Shown piece by piece: positions 1-6,383 of a stretch of DNA of 6,383 nt. The first letter of the stretch is position 1; every line of letters starts with the position of its first letter. This stretch comes from an uncultured Corynebacterium sp. (GTDB lineage Bacteria > Actinomycetota > Actinomycetes > Mycobacteriales > Mycobacteriaceae), in the NCBI GenBank assembly GCA_945631445.1, contig CALZCR010000111.1, forward strand, positions 1-6,383. Reading direction: 5' to 3'. A program made the position numbers and the translations under genes. A model generated the notes under the pieces. It ran no database searches. It was given only the letters and a program-made list of their open reading frames with translations, and was not told the origin of the DNA.

Positions 1-1614
1 CGGATGGCGTCGGTCAACGCCGTGGAACTGGCCCCCGACGTCGGCGAACCCCGGATGGGCCCGCTCGCGGACCTGACGGTGGCGTGGATGATGGTCGACG
101 GGATGCTGGGCGACCGACGCGGGGCCCTGTACCGCATTCAGGACGTCCTCAGCGAAGGCACGCACCAGCCGGTGGTGGTGGCGAAAAACTCGAACGAGGC
201 CGCGTACTGGCTTCAGGCGCTGTCCTCGACCCTTTCTCCTGTGGAGGCGCGCCGCCTGTTGCGGTTCTCCACCTTCGAGCGGGCGGGCTCTCTGCCGGCT
301 GCGGGGCCCGCCACGGCAGGCGCAGTCATCGTCGTGCCCGTGGAAGACAAGGAGGAATTCCGCCGTCGTGAAGGTGTGCGCGTCATTGACCCCGCGGATC
401 CGCAGACCCACGCCACCTCGCCGGCCTCCGTGTGGTCGCGTCTGACGCAAGCAGTCTTCGACGCCGAAACGAGCGCCACCGCCGTCGTGGAACGACTGAC
501 GGCCGTCACCGCCAAGATCGACGAGGACCAGCTAACGGACCTGACGTTCGGCATCGGCCTGGCGCTGTTGGTGGACGACTCGCCCGCCACGTTCGGGGCC
601 GACCTGGCCAATCTCGCCCGCACCCATGTGCAGGCGTGGCGTTCGACCCCCACAGACAACGACGTGGCCCTGGTCAAGCGCGTCATCGACCACCCCGAGC
701 AGGCGCGCCGGGTGACGGCATGGCCGGTGATGAAACCCGGCGAGATCACCGAGCGCCGGTATTTCCAGCTCGTCGACGCAGGCCTCGCTTCGGTGCAGAA
801 GCTGCGGGACGCGGACGCGGAGACGTTGGTCGCTTACCTCGATTTTCTCTTGCGCACCGGGTTGTTGTCGCGGGAGAACATTCAGGACCCGGGGGTGCGT
901 TCCACGTTCAGCGCTTTCCCGGCGATGGAGCGGTGGCGGGACACCCCGCCGCCGGCCGGCGCCCACGCGGAGCTGGGCGCGCTGCTGGAATTGGCGGAGA
1001 AAGACCGCCGTCCGGCGGCGACCGCGAGCCGGGACGCGGGGAAGCGGACCCCGGCGCTCAGCACGGACGAACAGTTGCTGTGGGACATGGCCCGGGCCAA
1101 GAACGTCCGGAGCGTCATGCTGTGGCTGGGAAGGGAGGAAGCCGTCGGCAAGCTGCGCCGGATCACCGAAAAGCAGGTGGTGGAGCGCAGCGAACACGAC
1201 CATGTCTTGGGGCTGCTGCGGGCCTATTACACGGTCGTCGTCCTCTGTAACATGCGCCCGGTACTCTCCGGGGACCGGCGCCGCGATAAGTGGGTCGCCG
1301 ACGCGCTCTCCGCCCTCGCGTTGAAGGCGGTGTACCGGCACGTGAGCGGACCCGGAGTGGCGCTCGGCAAGTTCCGCCGGCTCGGGTGGCAGATAGCGCT
1401 CGCTGACTTGCCTAAAGTGCTCGAGGACCCGGGCCTGGTGCGCGAGGCGCACGGTCACTTCGTGGAGCACAGTGACCCCGTTAACCTGAAAATTAGTCCG
1501 CCCCCCGGTTTCCAGGACCAGCACACGCCTGCGGTGGCGGCGGTCTTCGCCGCTGTGGCGCAGGGAATCCTGGAAAAATTGGACACCAGCGAAAGGTCTA
1601 TCACTGATGCATGA
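1..1614 (+). CDS. GAP1-type GTPase-associated protein, probably 5'-truncated by the window edge
   Basis: The visible part encodes 536 residues from the first ATG (base 4), but the frame is open to base 1 and no ribosome binding site can be seen. Residues about 17-130 resemble the middle region of actinobacterial GAP1 proteins: a 'G(P/L)L..L' start, a helix, a 'PVVVAKNSNEAAYWLQALS' strand-helix, then 'ARRLLRFSTFERAGSL' and 'VIDPADP'. In that family an N-terminal GAP1-N domain precedes this region, so the true start very likely lies upstream (inference). Residues 140-536 are helical and would correspond to the C-terminal region. There is no signal peptide or membrane segment, so the protein is probably cytoplasmic. 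The family was named because its genes sit beside DO-GTPase genes, and one lies two genes downstream here. The biochemical role is unknown; partner or regulator of the GTPase is the usual prediction. The stop overlaps the next start by 8 bases, implying translational coupling. The family call comes from remembered sequence patterns. Confidence 0.72.
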   Translation, partial: RMASVNAVELAPDVGEPRMGPLADLTVAWMMVDGMLGDRRGALYRIQDVLSEGTHQPVVVAKNSNEAAYWLQALSSTLSPVEARRLLRFSTFERAGSLPAAGPATAGAVIVVPVEDKEEFRRREGVRVIDPADPQTHATSPASVWSRLTQAVFDAETSATAVVERLTAVTAKIDEDQLTDLTFGIGLALLVDDSPATFGADLANLARTHVQAWRSTPTDNDVALVKRVIDHPEQARRVTAWPVMKPGEITERRYFQLVDAGLASVQKLRDADAETLVAYLDFLLRTGLLSRENIQDPGVRSTFSAFPAMERWRDTPPPAGAHAELGALLELAEKDRRPAATASRDAGKRTPALSTDEQLLWDMARAKNVRSVMLWLGREEAVGKLRRITEKQVVERSEHDHVLGLLRAYYTVVVLCNMRPVLSGDRRRDKWVADALSALALKAVYRHVSGPGVALGKFRRLGWQIALADLPKVLEDPGLVREAHGHFVEHSDPVNLKISPPPGFQDQHTPAVAAVFAAVAQGILEKLDTSERSITDA

Positions 1615-2554
1615 AATCCGACTTTCACCGGGCCAGACGTACCCCGTCCCCGGCCGGGCCTTCACCGGCTGGCTGCAGGTGGGGTTGAGCGGTGGACTCG
1701 ATTTCCAGGTCGAGATCCCCGACATGGAGACGCGTCGACGGGGCGCGAAGGTGTGGTTGCGCAACCCGGCCGCGAACACCGAGATCACGATTTCCCCCGG
1801 CTACGGAGACACGCATTTCCCCACCGGCACGAAGTTATTTGTCACGCTGCACGTGACGGCGGAAAGCGGTCAGGAGTTGCAGCTGGAGTTCCCGACTTTC
1901 GAGGTCGGGGGGTTGAAGTCTTTTCCGGCGGCCGTGATCCTGCCGGGATTAGACGCCGTCCGGATCGTCGTGTCCGAATCCGTCAACGAGAGCAACCTCG
2001 ACGAGGATTCCGCCGGCGTCCGTTCCGCGCTGCGCCGCTCCATCGACCGGGACAGCCTGCCGGAAGGCCGGCGCCGAGACGTGGTCATGATCGTGGACGT
2101 CACGTCCTCGATGCAGAACAGCACCTCGCGCGAGGCCTTCGACGCGATGTGCACCTTCGCCGCCGGGGTGTTGTCCACCAGCAGCGGGGATCGAGTGCTG
2201 CGGTTGGCGACCAGCAGCGAATCTTTTGTCCCGGAGCCGCTCAGTGGGCCGGAGGCCGTCCGGCAGTTGGCGGAGCGGGATTTTTCCGCTCGGGAAGTGG
2301 GCTGGAGCCTGGAGGTCGGCGACCTCGATCCGGAAGCCGCGTTGGTGGTGATCTCCGACGATCTGCCCGCGGAGGTGGCGGCTCATCCGGGAGTGGTGCA
2401 CGTGTTGACGCAGCGTCCTCCCGTGTTTACTGCCGGGGCGTCGGTCACCGTGTTTGACGACAAGCTGATCAGCGCCGTCCGCGATCAGAATTCAGAGGTG
2501 TTGGCCAGGCCCACCAGGGGCATGTTCGACGCGTTGACGATGGGGGAGAAGTAG
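1607..2554 (+). CDS. vWA-domain protein with beta-rich N-terminal domain
   Basis: This 315-residue protein starts at an ATG inside the end of the previous gene, with GAAAGG at 1591-1596 as ribosome binding site. Residues 1-122 alternate short hydrophobic strands with turns ('LSPGQTYPV', 'WLQVGLSGGLDFQVEI', 'KLFVTLHV', 'LQLEFPTFEV'). This suggests a beta-sandwich, faintly TerD-like at its start, but without TerD's acidic metal-binding pattern, so I do not assign it. Residues 158-300 look like a vWA domain. The strand VVMIVDVTSSM gives the MIDAS metal site D164-x-T166-x-S168, with Thr for the usual first Ser, and VVISDD (D251/D252) is the later acidic position. The middle MIDAS threonine loop is not clear, so metal binding is uncertain. 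vWA proteins often act as adaptors for P-loop NTPases. Lying between GAP1 and the GTPase gene, it is probably part of the same cytoplasmic complex (inference). No signal peptide or membrane helix is seen. Confidence 0.68.
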   Translation: MHEIRLSPGQTYPVPGRAFTGWLQVGLSGGLDFQVEIPDMETRRRGAKVWLRNPAANTEITISPGYGDTHFPTGTKLFVTLHVTAESGQELQLEFPTFEVGGLKSFPAAVILPGLDAVRIVVSESVNESNLDEDSAGVRSALRRSIDRDSLPEGRRRDVVMIVDVTSSMQNSTSREAFDAMCTFAAGVLSTSSGDRVLRLATSSESFVPEPLSGPEAVRQLAERDFSAREVGWSLEVGDLDPEAALVVISDDLPAEVAAHPGVVHVLTQRPPVFTAGASVTVFDDKLISAVRDQNSEVLARPTRGMFDALTMGEK

Positions 2555-2569
2555 ACAGTGGAGAATTCG

Positions 2570-3694
2570 ATGACTCAGACCGCCGTTTCATACGACAAGA
2601 CGAAGGAGCGGCTAGCCACCCGCTGTCCGTACACTTTCCAGGTGATGCCGGATCCGGGCGCGACGTCGTCTCCGTTTCTCTCTTCGTCAGACCAGGAGAA
2701 ATACCCGCTGCCGGAAGGGTGGCAGGGGTCGGGGACCCTGACTTTCGCGATGGCAGGGGCCCGGTCCTCGGGCAAGAGCCTGTATATCGCGGTGATCGTC
2801 AAGCTGCTCAAGAAACTGGTCGTGGCCAATCACGGAACCTTCCGGTACGCGGATGAATACACCCGCCGCAACTACGAACAGAAGTATGAGGCGCCCCTCT
2901 TCGAGAAGATGGGGTTGTTGCCCCCGACCCCGCCTGCCTCGTCGGCGGACGCGCACCAGATGCGCCCCTTGATTTTCGACGTCGGGATGCATGAGCGGGA
3001 CGGCGGGCTGCAGAAGATTTTCGTCGTTTTCCGCGACGTCGCAGGCGAAGACCTCAAGGAGGAGAACTTCGAGGAGCGGCTGGGGGAGATGGACTTCTTC
3101 CGGGAGGCGGAGCGGATCCTTTTTCTGTTTGACCCGATGGCGGTGCCGCGCATCCGCCAGTTGCTCGAGGGGTCCGTGCCGATGCACGAGGTCGGCGCAG
3201 ATGACCCGACTGCGGTGCTGCAAAACGTTCTGCGGGTGCTCGGCACCGAGCACCGGCCGGGCATCGCGTTGTGCCTGTCGAAGTTCGACACGATGCAGCA
3301 GCTCGCCGACGTGAACCAGACGCACCATTATTCGGCCGGGCAGAACGCGGTGAACTGGCAGCGGGTCATGAGCAACTACGGGGCGTCCTTCCGGCGGGAA
3401 GGCGTGGCCCTGGACGAGCCCTTCGACACGGAAAACAGCTTCCTCCTGCACCTGGAGGTGGAGAGCCTGCTGCAATGTTTGGACGCGACGCAGATGCTCA
3501 ACCAGCTGAATACGCCGTTGTTCGGCCAAAAGAATTATCCGTACCACTGCTACGCGGTGTCGGCGCTGGGCGCCCCGCCGGAGGGCGACCGGGTCAGCAG
3601 GATCGGTATCGCGCCTTTCCGGTGCATGGACCCGCTGCGCCAGGTCTTCTCGGAGTTCGGGCTTTTCGACGGCTCGTCGCGGACGAGTTTCTGA
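2570..3694 (+). CDS. DO-GTPase-type P-loop GTPase
   Basis: This is a 374-residue GTPase if started at the ATG at 2570, which has GGAG five to six bases upstream. An in-frame GTG at 2558 with GGGAG about nine bases upstream would add four residues and is nearly as good. Numbered from the ATG: after strand TLTFAMA comes the Walker A/P-loop GARSSGKS (63-70). A helix and an ERYE-like region 'EQKYEAPLFEKMGLLPPTPP' follow, then switch II/G3 FVVFRDVAGED with DVAG at 156-159. G4 is LCLSKFD, with SKFD at 237-240 (the aspartate that selects guanine), and G5-like is AVSALG (331-334). The C-terminal 'RIGIAPFRCMDPLRQVF' segment is also typical of the actinobacterial family as I remember it. Together these support GTP binding and hydrolysis. 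The protein has no membrane helix. Neighbouring GAP1 and vWA genes match the predicted conflict-system context of DO-GTPases. The substrate process and trigger are unknown. Confidence 0.8.
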   Translation: MTQTAVSYDKTKERLATRCPYTFQVMPDPGATSSPFLSSSDQEKYPLPEGWQGSGTLTFAMAGARSSGKSLYIAVIVKLLKKLVVANHGTFRYADEYTRRNYEQKYEAPLFEKMGLLPPTPPASSADAHQMRPLIFDVGMHERDGGLQKIFVVFRDVAGEDLKEENFEERLGEMDFFREAERILFLFDPMAVPRIRQLLEGSVPMHEVGADDPTAVLQNVLRVLGTEHRPGIALCLSKFDTMQQLADVNQTHHYSAGQNAVNWQRVMSNYGASFRREGVALDEPFDTENSFLLHLEVESLLQCLDATQMLNQLNTPLFGQKNYPYHCYAVSALGAPPEGDRVSRIGIAPFRCMDPLRQVFSEFGLFDGSSRTSF

Positions 3695-3744
3695 CAGGGC
3701 GGACTGGCCGACGCCGGTAATTGAAAGACAGGAAGAGATTAGAG

Positions 3745-4050
3745 ATGAACCAGCACGATTCATGGCCTGGGCGGCAGGGCGGTTTCGCTCGTCCCACCTT
3801 TACTCCGGGCCCGGGCGTCGGCGGCGCCCCGGATATGACTTCGCCACCGGGCTCTGGTGGGGCGCGTGGCGTGAAGGCGGATCTGGCCGAGCGGGAAGAT
3901 CAGCTGCGGCAGGAACGGCGCGACGCCAACCAGCGCCGCCGCAAGCGTATTTATGTGGCGATCGCCCTGGCGGTCGTCGCTATCGTGGTGATCGTGGCCG
4001 TGATGGTGTGGTTGTGGTCGGGCGATGTTTTTCTTCCGGCCGCAAACTAG
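3745..4050 (+). CDS. Small single-pass membrane protein of the GTPase operon
   Basis: I do not recognise a family for this 101-residue protein. Residues 1-43 are rich in Gly, Pro and Ser and likely disordered. Residues 44-68 form a highly charged stretch (ADLAEREDQLRQERR, then QRRRKR), probably helical and possibly coiled-coil. Residues 69-91 are a single hydrophobic helix of Val, Ile and Ala, ending in W-L-W. About ten residues (SGDVFLPAAN) follow. Positive charges before the helix predict an inside N-terminus and an outside C-terminus, so it resembles a tail-anchored protein. The ATG at 3745 is preferred, with AGGAAG at 3730-3735 nine bases upstream; an in-frame TTG at 3721 would add eight residues but has no comparable site. 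It lies 50 bases after the GTPase stop on the same strand, probably as the last gene of that operon. It may anchor the GTPase complex to the membrane or be its membrane-acting output; neither is shown by the sequence. Confidence 0.7.
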   Translation: MNQHDSWPGRQGGFARPTFTPGPGVGGAPDMTSPPGSGGARGVKADLAEREDQLRQERRDANQRRRKRIYVAIALAVVAIVVIVAVMVWLWSGDVFLPAAN

Positions 4051-4094
4051 GGTCGGGGTATCCGAGGGGCTAGGTGATCAGGGACGGTTGTGAT

Positions 4095-4121
4095 CTTGCA
4101 CTCGGCGGTGGAGAGTGCTAA
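4095..4121 (+). promoter_or_regulatory. CIRCE element 1 (HrcA operator)
   Basis: The left arm CTTGCACTC (7 of 9 to TTAGCACTC) is followed by a 9-base spacer and a perfect right arm GAGTGCTAA at 4113-4121. CIRCE is the binding site of the heat-shock repressor HrcA, commonly placed before groE genes. It is 160 bases upstream of the groEL start. Confidence 0.75.
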
Positions 4122-4124
4122 AAA
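4096..4124 (+). promoter_or_regulatory. Candidate groEL promoter overlapping CIRCE 1
   Basis: TTGCAC (4096-4101) and TAAAAA (4119-4124) are separated by 17 bases and could be -35 and -10 elements of a housekeeping promoter. The match is modest (3 of 6 and 4 of 6). Overlap with CIRCE 1 would let HrcA block RNA polymerase, and transcription would start near 4130, leaving a leader of about 150 bases. An alternative -10, CAGAAT at 4154-4159, is also possible. I see no HspR (HAIR) inverted repeat. Confidence 0.3.
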
Positions 4125-4129
4125 AGGGG

Positions 4130-4156
4130 TTAGCACTCTGAAGTTGAGAGTGCCAG
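4130..4156 (+). promoter_or_regulatory. CIRCE element 2 (HrcA operator)
   Basis: A perfect left arm TTAGCACTC (4130-4138) is followed by a 9-base spacer and the right arm GAGTGCCAG (4148-4156), which matches 7 of 9 bases of the consensus GAGTGCTAA. Its centre is 35 bases from that of element 1, about three helical turns, so two HrcA dimers could sit side by side. Being in the groEL leader, it supports heat-inducible, HrcA-repressed expression. Confidence 0.8.
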
Positions 4157-4253
4157 AATTTCAGAGCCGAGTGGGATGAAGGTTGGGTCACACTCCCCAG
4201 CCCTGCCGTCGCGGGCGCCTGCTTGGGTTCGACGTGAGTGTCGTCGCCGATAA

Positions 4254-5918
<1,665 letters not shown>

Positions 5919-5931
5919 TCTGCCCCTCCGC

Positions 5932-5952
5932 CTTCGGCGCTCAGCGCTGAAG
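5932..5952 (+). terminator. Small hairpin just after groEL
   Basis: CTTCGGCGC and GCGCTGAAG form a 9-pair stem with one G-U pair and a TCA loop, starting 14 bases after the groEL stop. No T-run follows, so alone it is more likely an mRNA 3'-end stabiliser or the first half of a two-hairpin terminator. Confidence 0.45.
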
Positions 5953-5960
5953 CATTCCCG

Positions 5961-5992
5961 CTGCCCGTCGTGCGCCCCCGCACGGCGGGCAG
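5961..5992 (+). terminator. Rho-independent terminator of groEL
   Basis: CTGCCCGTCGTGCG (5961-5974) pairs with CGCACGGCGGGCAG (5979-5992) around a CCCC loop. This gives 14 pairs, 13 Watson-Crick and one G-U, extendable by about three pairs. The tail TGGTGTTTGTGG is only moderately T-rich, as is common for high-GC actinobacteria. It would separate groEL from the porin gene. Confidence 0.8.
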
Positions 5993-6091
5993 TGGTGTTT
6001 GTGGGGACGGGGGTTTATGCACCCGAAAAGGGGTGGGGAATGGGGGCTGGCATCGCCCGCGGAAGGGCGGCGCCCTTGCATCCAGATGAGG

Positions 6092-6110
6092 AAAGGTAAG
6101 CCTAAGTTAA
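6092..6110 (+). promoter_or_regulatory. Candidate DtxR/IdeR iron box
   Basis: AAAGGTAAGCCTAAGTTAA matches 14 of 19 bases of the DtxR consensus TTAGGTTAGCCTAACCTAA, or 15 of 19 allowing the usual A/T positions. The core AGGTAAGCCTAA matches 11 of 12. DtxR is the iron-dependent regulator of corynebacteria. The box is about 240 bases before the porH-like start and about 190 before its putative -35, so its target is unclear: a distal promoter, an unseen small RNA, or chance. Confidence 0.4.
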
Positions 6111-6122
6111 CTTTCTGTTAAC
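6106..6122 (+). repeat. GTTAAC-N5-GTTAAC repeat
   Basis: GTTAACTTTCTGTTAAC contains two identical, self-complementary hexamers whose starts are 11 bases apart, one helical turn. This can be read as a direct or an inverted repeat. It overlaps the right end of the DtxR-like box. Such spacing is typical of regulator dimer sites, for example a response regulator on direct repeats; the regulator is not identified. Confidence 0.5.
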
Positions 6123-6276
6123 CGGAGGCGTGGCATTTTCGCTGGTGGAGGGTTATCGACCTGATTGTTTCCTGGACAAACATTAAGAAAAGGTGGCGTG
6201 CGCTGCGTGGATGTCGGAAGAAATAATTTTCCAAAAGGGATTGTGCAATGGCGTTCCTATGGCAAAATCTTTTAGC

Positions 6277-6307
6277 GTGACGCCGAGAGGCGGTCTGAAA
6301 TTATAAT
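6277..6307 (+). promoter_or_regulatory. Promoter of the porH-like gene
   Basis: A perfect -10 hexamer TATAAT lies at 6302-6307. The -35 is weak: GTGACG at 6277-6282 (4 of 6, 19-base spacer). A small CGCC-GAGA-GGCG hairpin falls in the spacer. Transcription would begin near 6313, giving a leader of about 34 bases. Confidence 0.6.
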
Positions 6308-6346
6308 CTTCCGCCAGTGTCTCTGGCCTTTTCTCAAGGAGAAAGC

Positions 6347-6383
6347 ATGAACCTCGACTTCATCGTGGACGGACTGGAAAACT
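6347..6383 (+). CDS. Start of a small PorH/PorA-like cell-wall channel protein (partial)
   Basis: Only twelve codons are visible, MNLDFIVDGLEN, before the window ends. The start is well supported: AAGGAG at 6336-6341 sits five bases before the ATG and a perfect TATAAT lies about 40 bases upstream. The short amphipathic opening resembles C. glutamicum PorH (MDLSLLKETLGN), one of the roughly 45-60-residue subunits of the channels of the mycolic-acid outer membrane. In C. glutamicum, as I recall, porH and porA lie next to groEL2 in this order. The identification rests mostly on position and twelve residues, so PorA or another small peptide is possible. A second small gene (porA) would be expected just beyond the edge. 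Confidence 0.55.
   Translation, partial: MNLDFIVDGLEN

Larger units (their letters stand above)
5993..6346. other. Non-coding region between groEL and the porH-like gene
   Basis: No convincing gene lies in these 354 bases. The left part (to about 6090) is G-rich, with small hairpins such as CACCC/GGGTG (6020-6024, 6031-6035) and a GGGCGGCGCCC inverted repeat (6065-6075). From about 6090 the sequence becomes clearly AT-richer. It holds a DtxR-like box, a GTTAAC repeat, an imperfect GGAA-N9-TTCC inverted repeat (6216-6232), and the promoter and ribosome site of the next gene. The length leaves room for a small RNA or a long regulated promoter, but neither can be shown. Confidence 0.6.

Noticed and set aside
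432..1250. 272-codon plus-strand frame inside the GAP1-like gene
   Set aside because: The composition is dominated by Arg, Gly and Ala with no domain pattern; the overlapping 536-residue frame has coherent family similarity.
532..1788. Long minus-strand open frame across the GAP1-like gene and into the next gene
   Set aside because: It is Arg/Pro/His-rich with no recognisable motif, crosses a gene boundary, and is a typical high-GC shadow. The same applies to the minus-strand frame at 2687-3763.
1607..1972. Assigning the N-terminal half of the vWA protein to the TerD family
   Set aside because: The opening is suggestive, but the acidic calcium-binding residues of TerD are absent and similarity cannot be judged by eye.
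6054..6075. CGCCC/GGGCG and GGGCGGCGCCC inverted repeats as a second terminator
   Set aside because: The two pairings exclude each other and no T-run follows; in GC-rich sequence this is weak evidence.
6248..6280. Ten-codon frame MAFLWQNLLA before the porH-like gene, a possible leader peptide
   Set aside because: It has no good ribosome site and ends before the likely transcription start near 6313, so it would not be on that mRNA.

Overview
The window looks like part of a Corynebacterium chromosome (order Mycobacteriales). It is GC-rich. It carries a stand-alone groEL with an actinobacterial GroEL2-type sequence and no groES, preceded by HrcA/CIRCE operators. Downstream, the first codons of a tiny protein resembling the corynebacterial PorH/PorA cell-wall channel peptides run off the right edge. 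From memory, C. glutamicum also has porH-porA next to groEL2; I could not check this here.

Bases 1-4050, all on the + strand, hold four tightly packed genes that look like one operon. They are (1) a GAP1-type 'GTPase-associated protein' whose N-terminal part probably lies outside the window; (2) a protein with a beta-rich N-terminal half and a von Willebrand factor A (vWA) domain; (3) a DO-GTPase-type P-loop GTPase with all the main G motifs; and (4) a 101-residue single-pass membrane protein with a Gly/Pro-rich, then highly charged, cytoplasmic N-terminus. Genes 1 and 2 overlap by 8 bases, genes 2 and 3 nearly abut, and gene 4 follows after about 50 bases. GAP1/DO-GTPase modules were predicted by comparative genomics (work from the Aravind group) to be NTP-dependent conflict or immunity systems in bacteria with complex lifestyles. 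As far as I know, this corynebacterial arrangement has no experimentally established function. It is the most interesting part of the window.

Bases 4051-4280 are the groEL control region. It holds two CIRCE elements in tandem, built from four half-sites, of which the two inner ones are perfect and the two outer ones degenerate. A candidate promoter overlaps the first CIRCE. I see no clear terminator between the GTPase operon and groEL, so read-through is possible. groEL (4281-5918) is full length and ends at two successive hairpins, the second a strong terminator.

Bases 5993-6346 are non-coding. They become AT-richer toward the right and carry a good match to a DtxR/IdeR iron-regulator box, fused to a GTTAAC repeat. 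Next come a perfect TATAAT -10 hexamer and a strong ribosome binding site in front of the porH-like start at 6347.

Working together: the GTPase, its GAP1 partner and the vWA protein probably form a cytoplasmic complex, with the small membrane protein as anchor or output (inference). GroEL2 is the general heat-shock chaperonin, and the porin gene belongs to mycomembrane biogenesis. The link between the GTPase operon and its neighbours may be position only.
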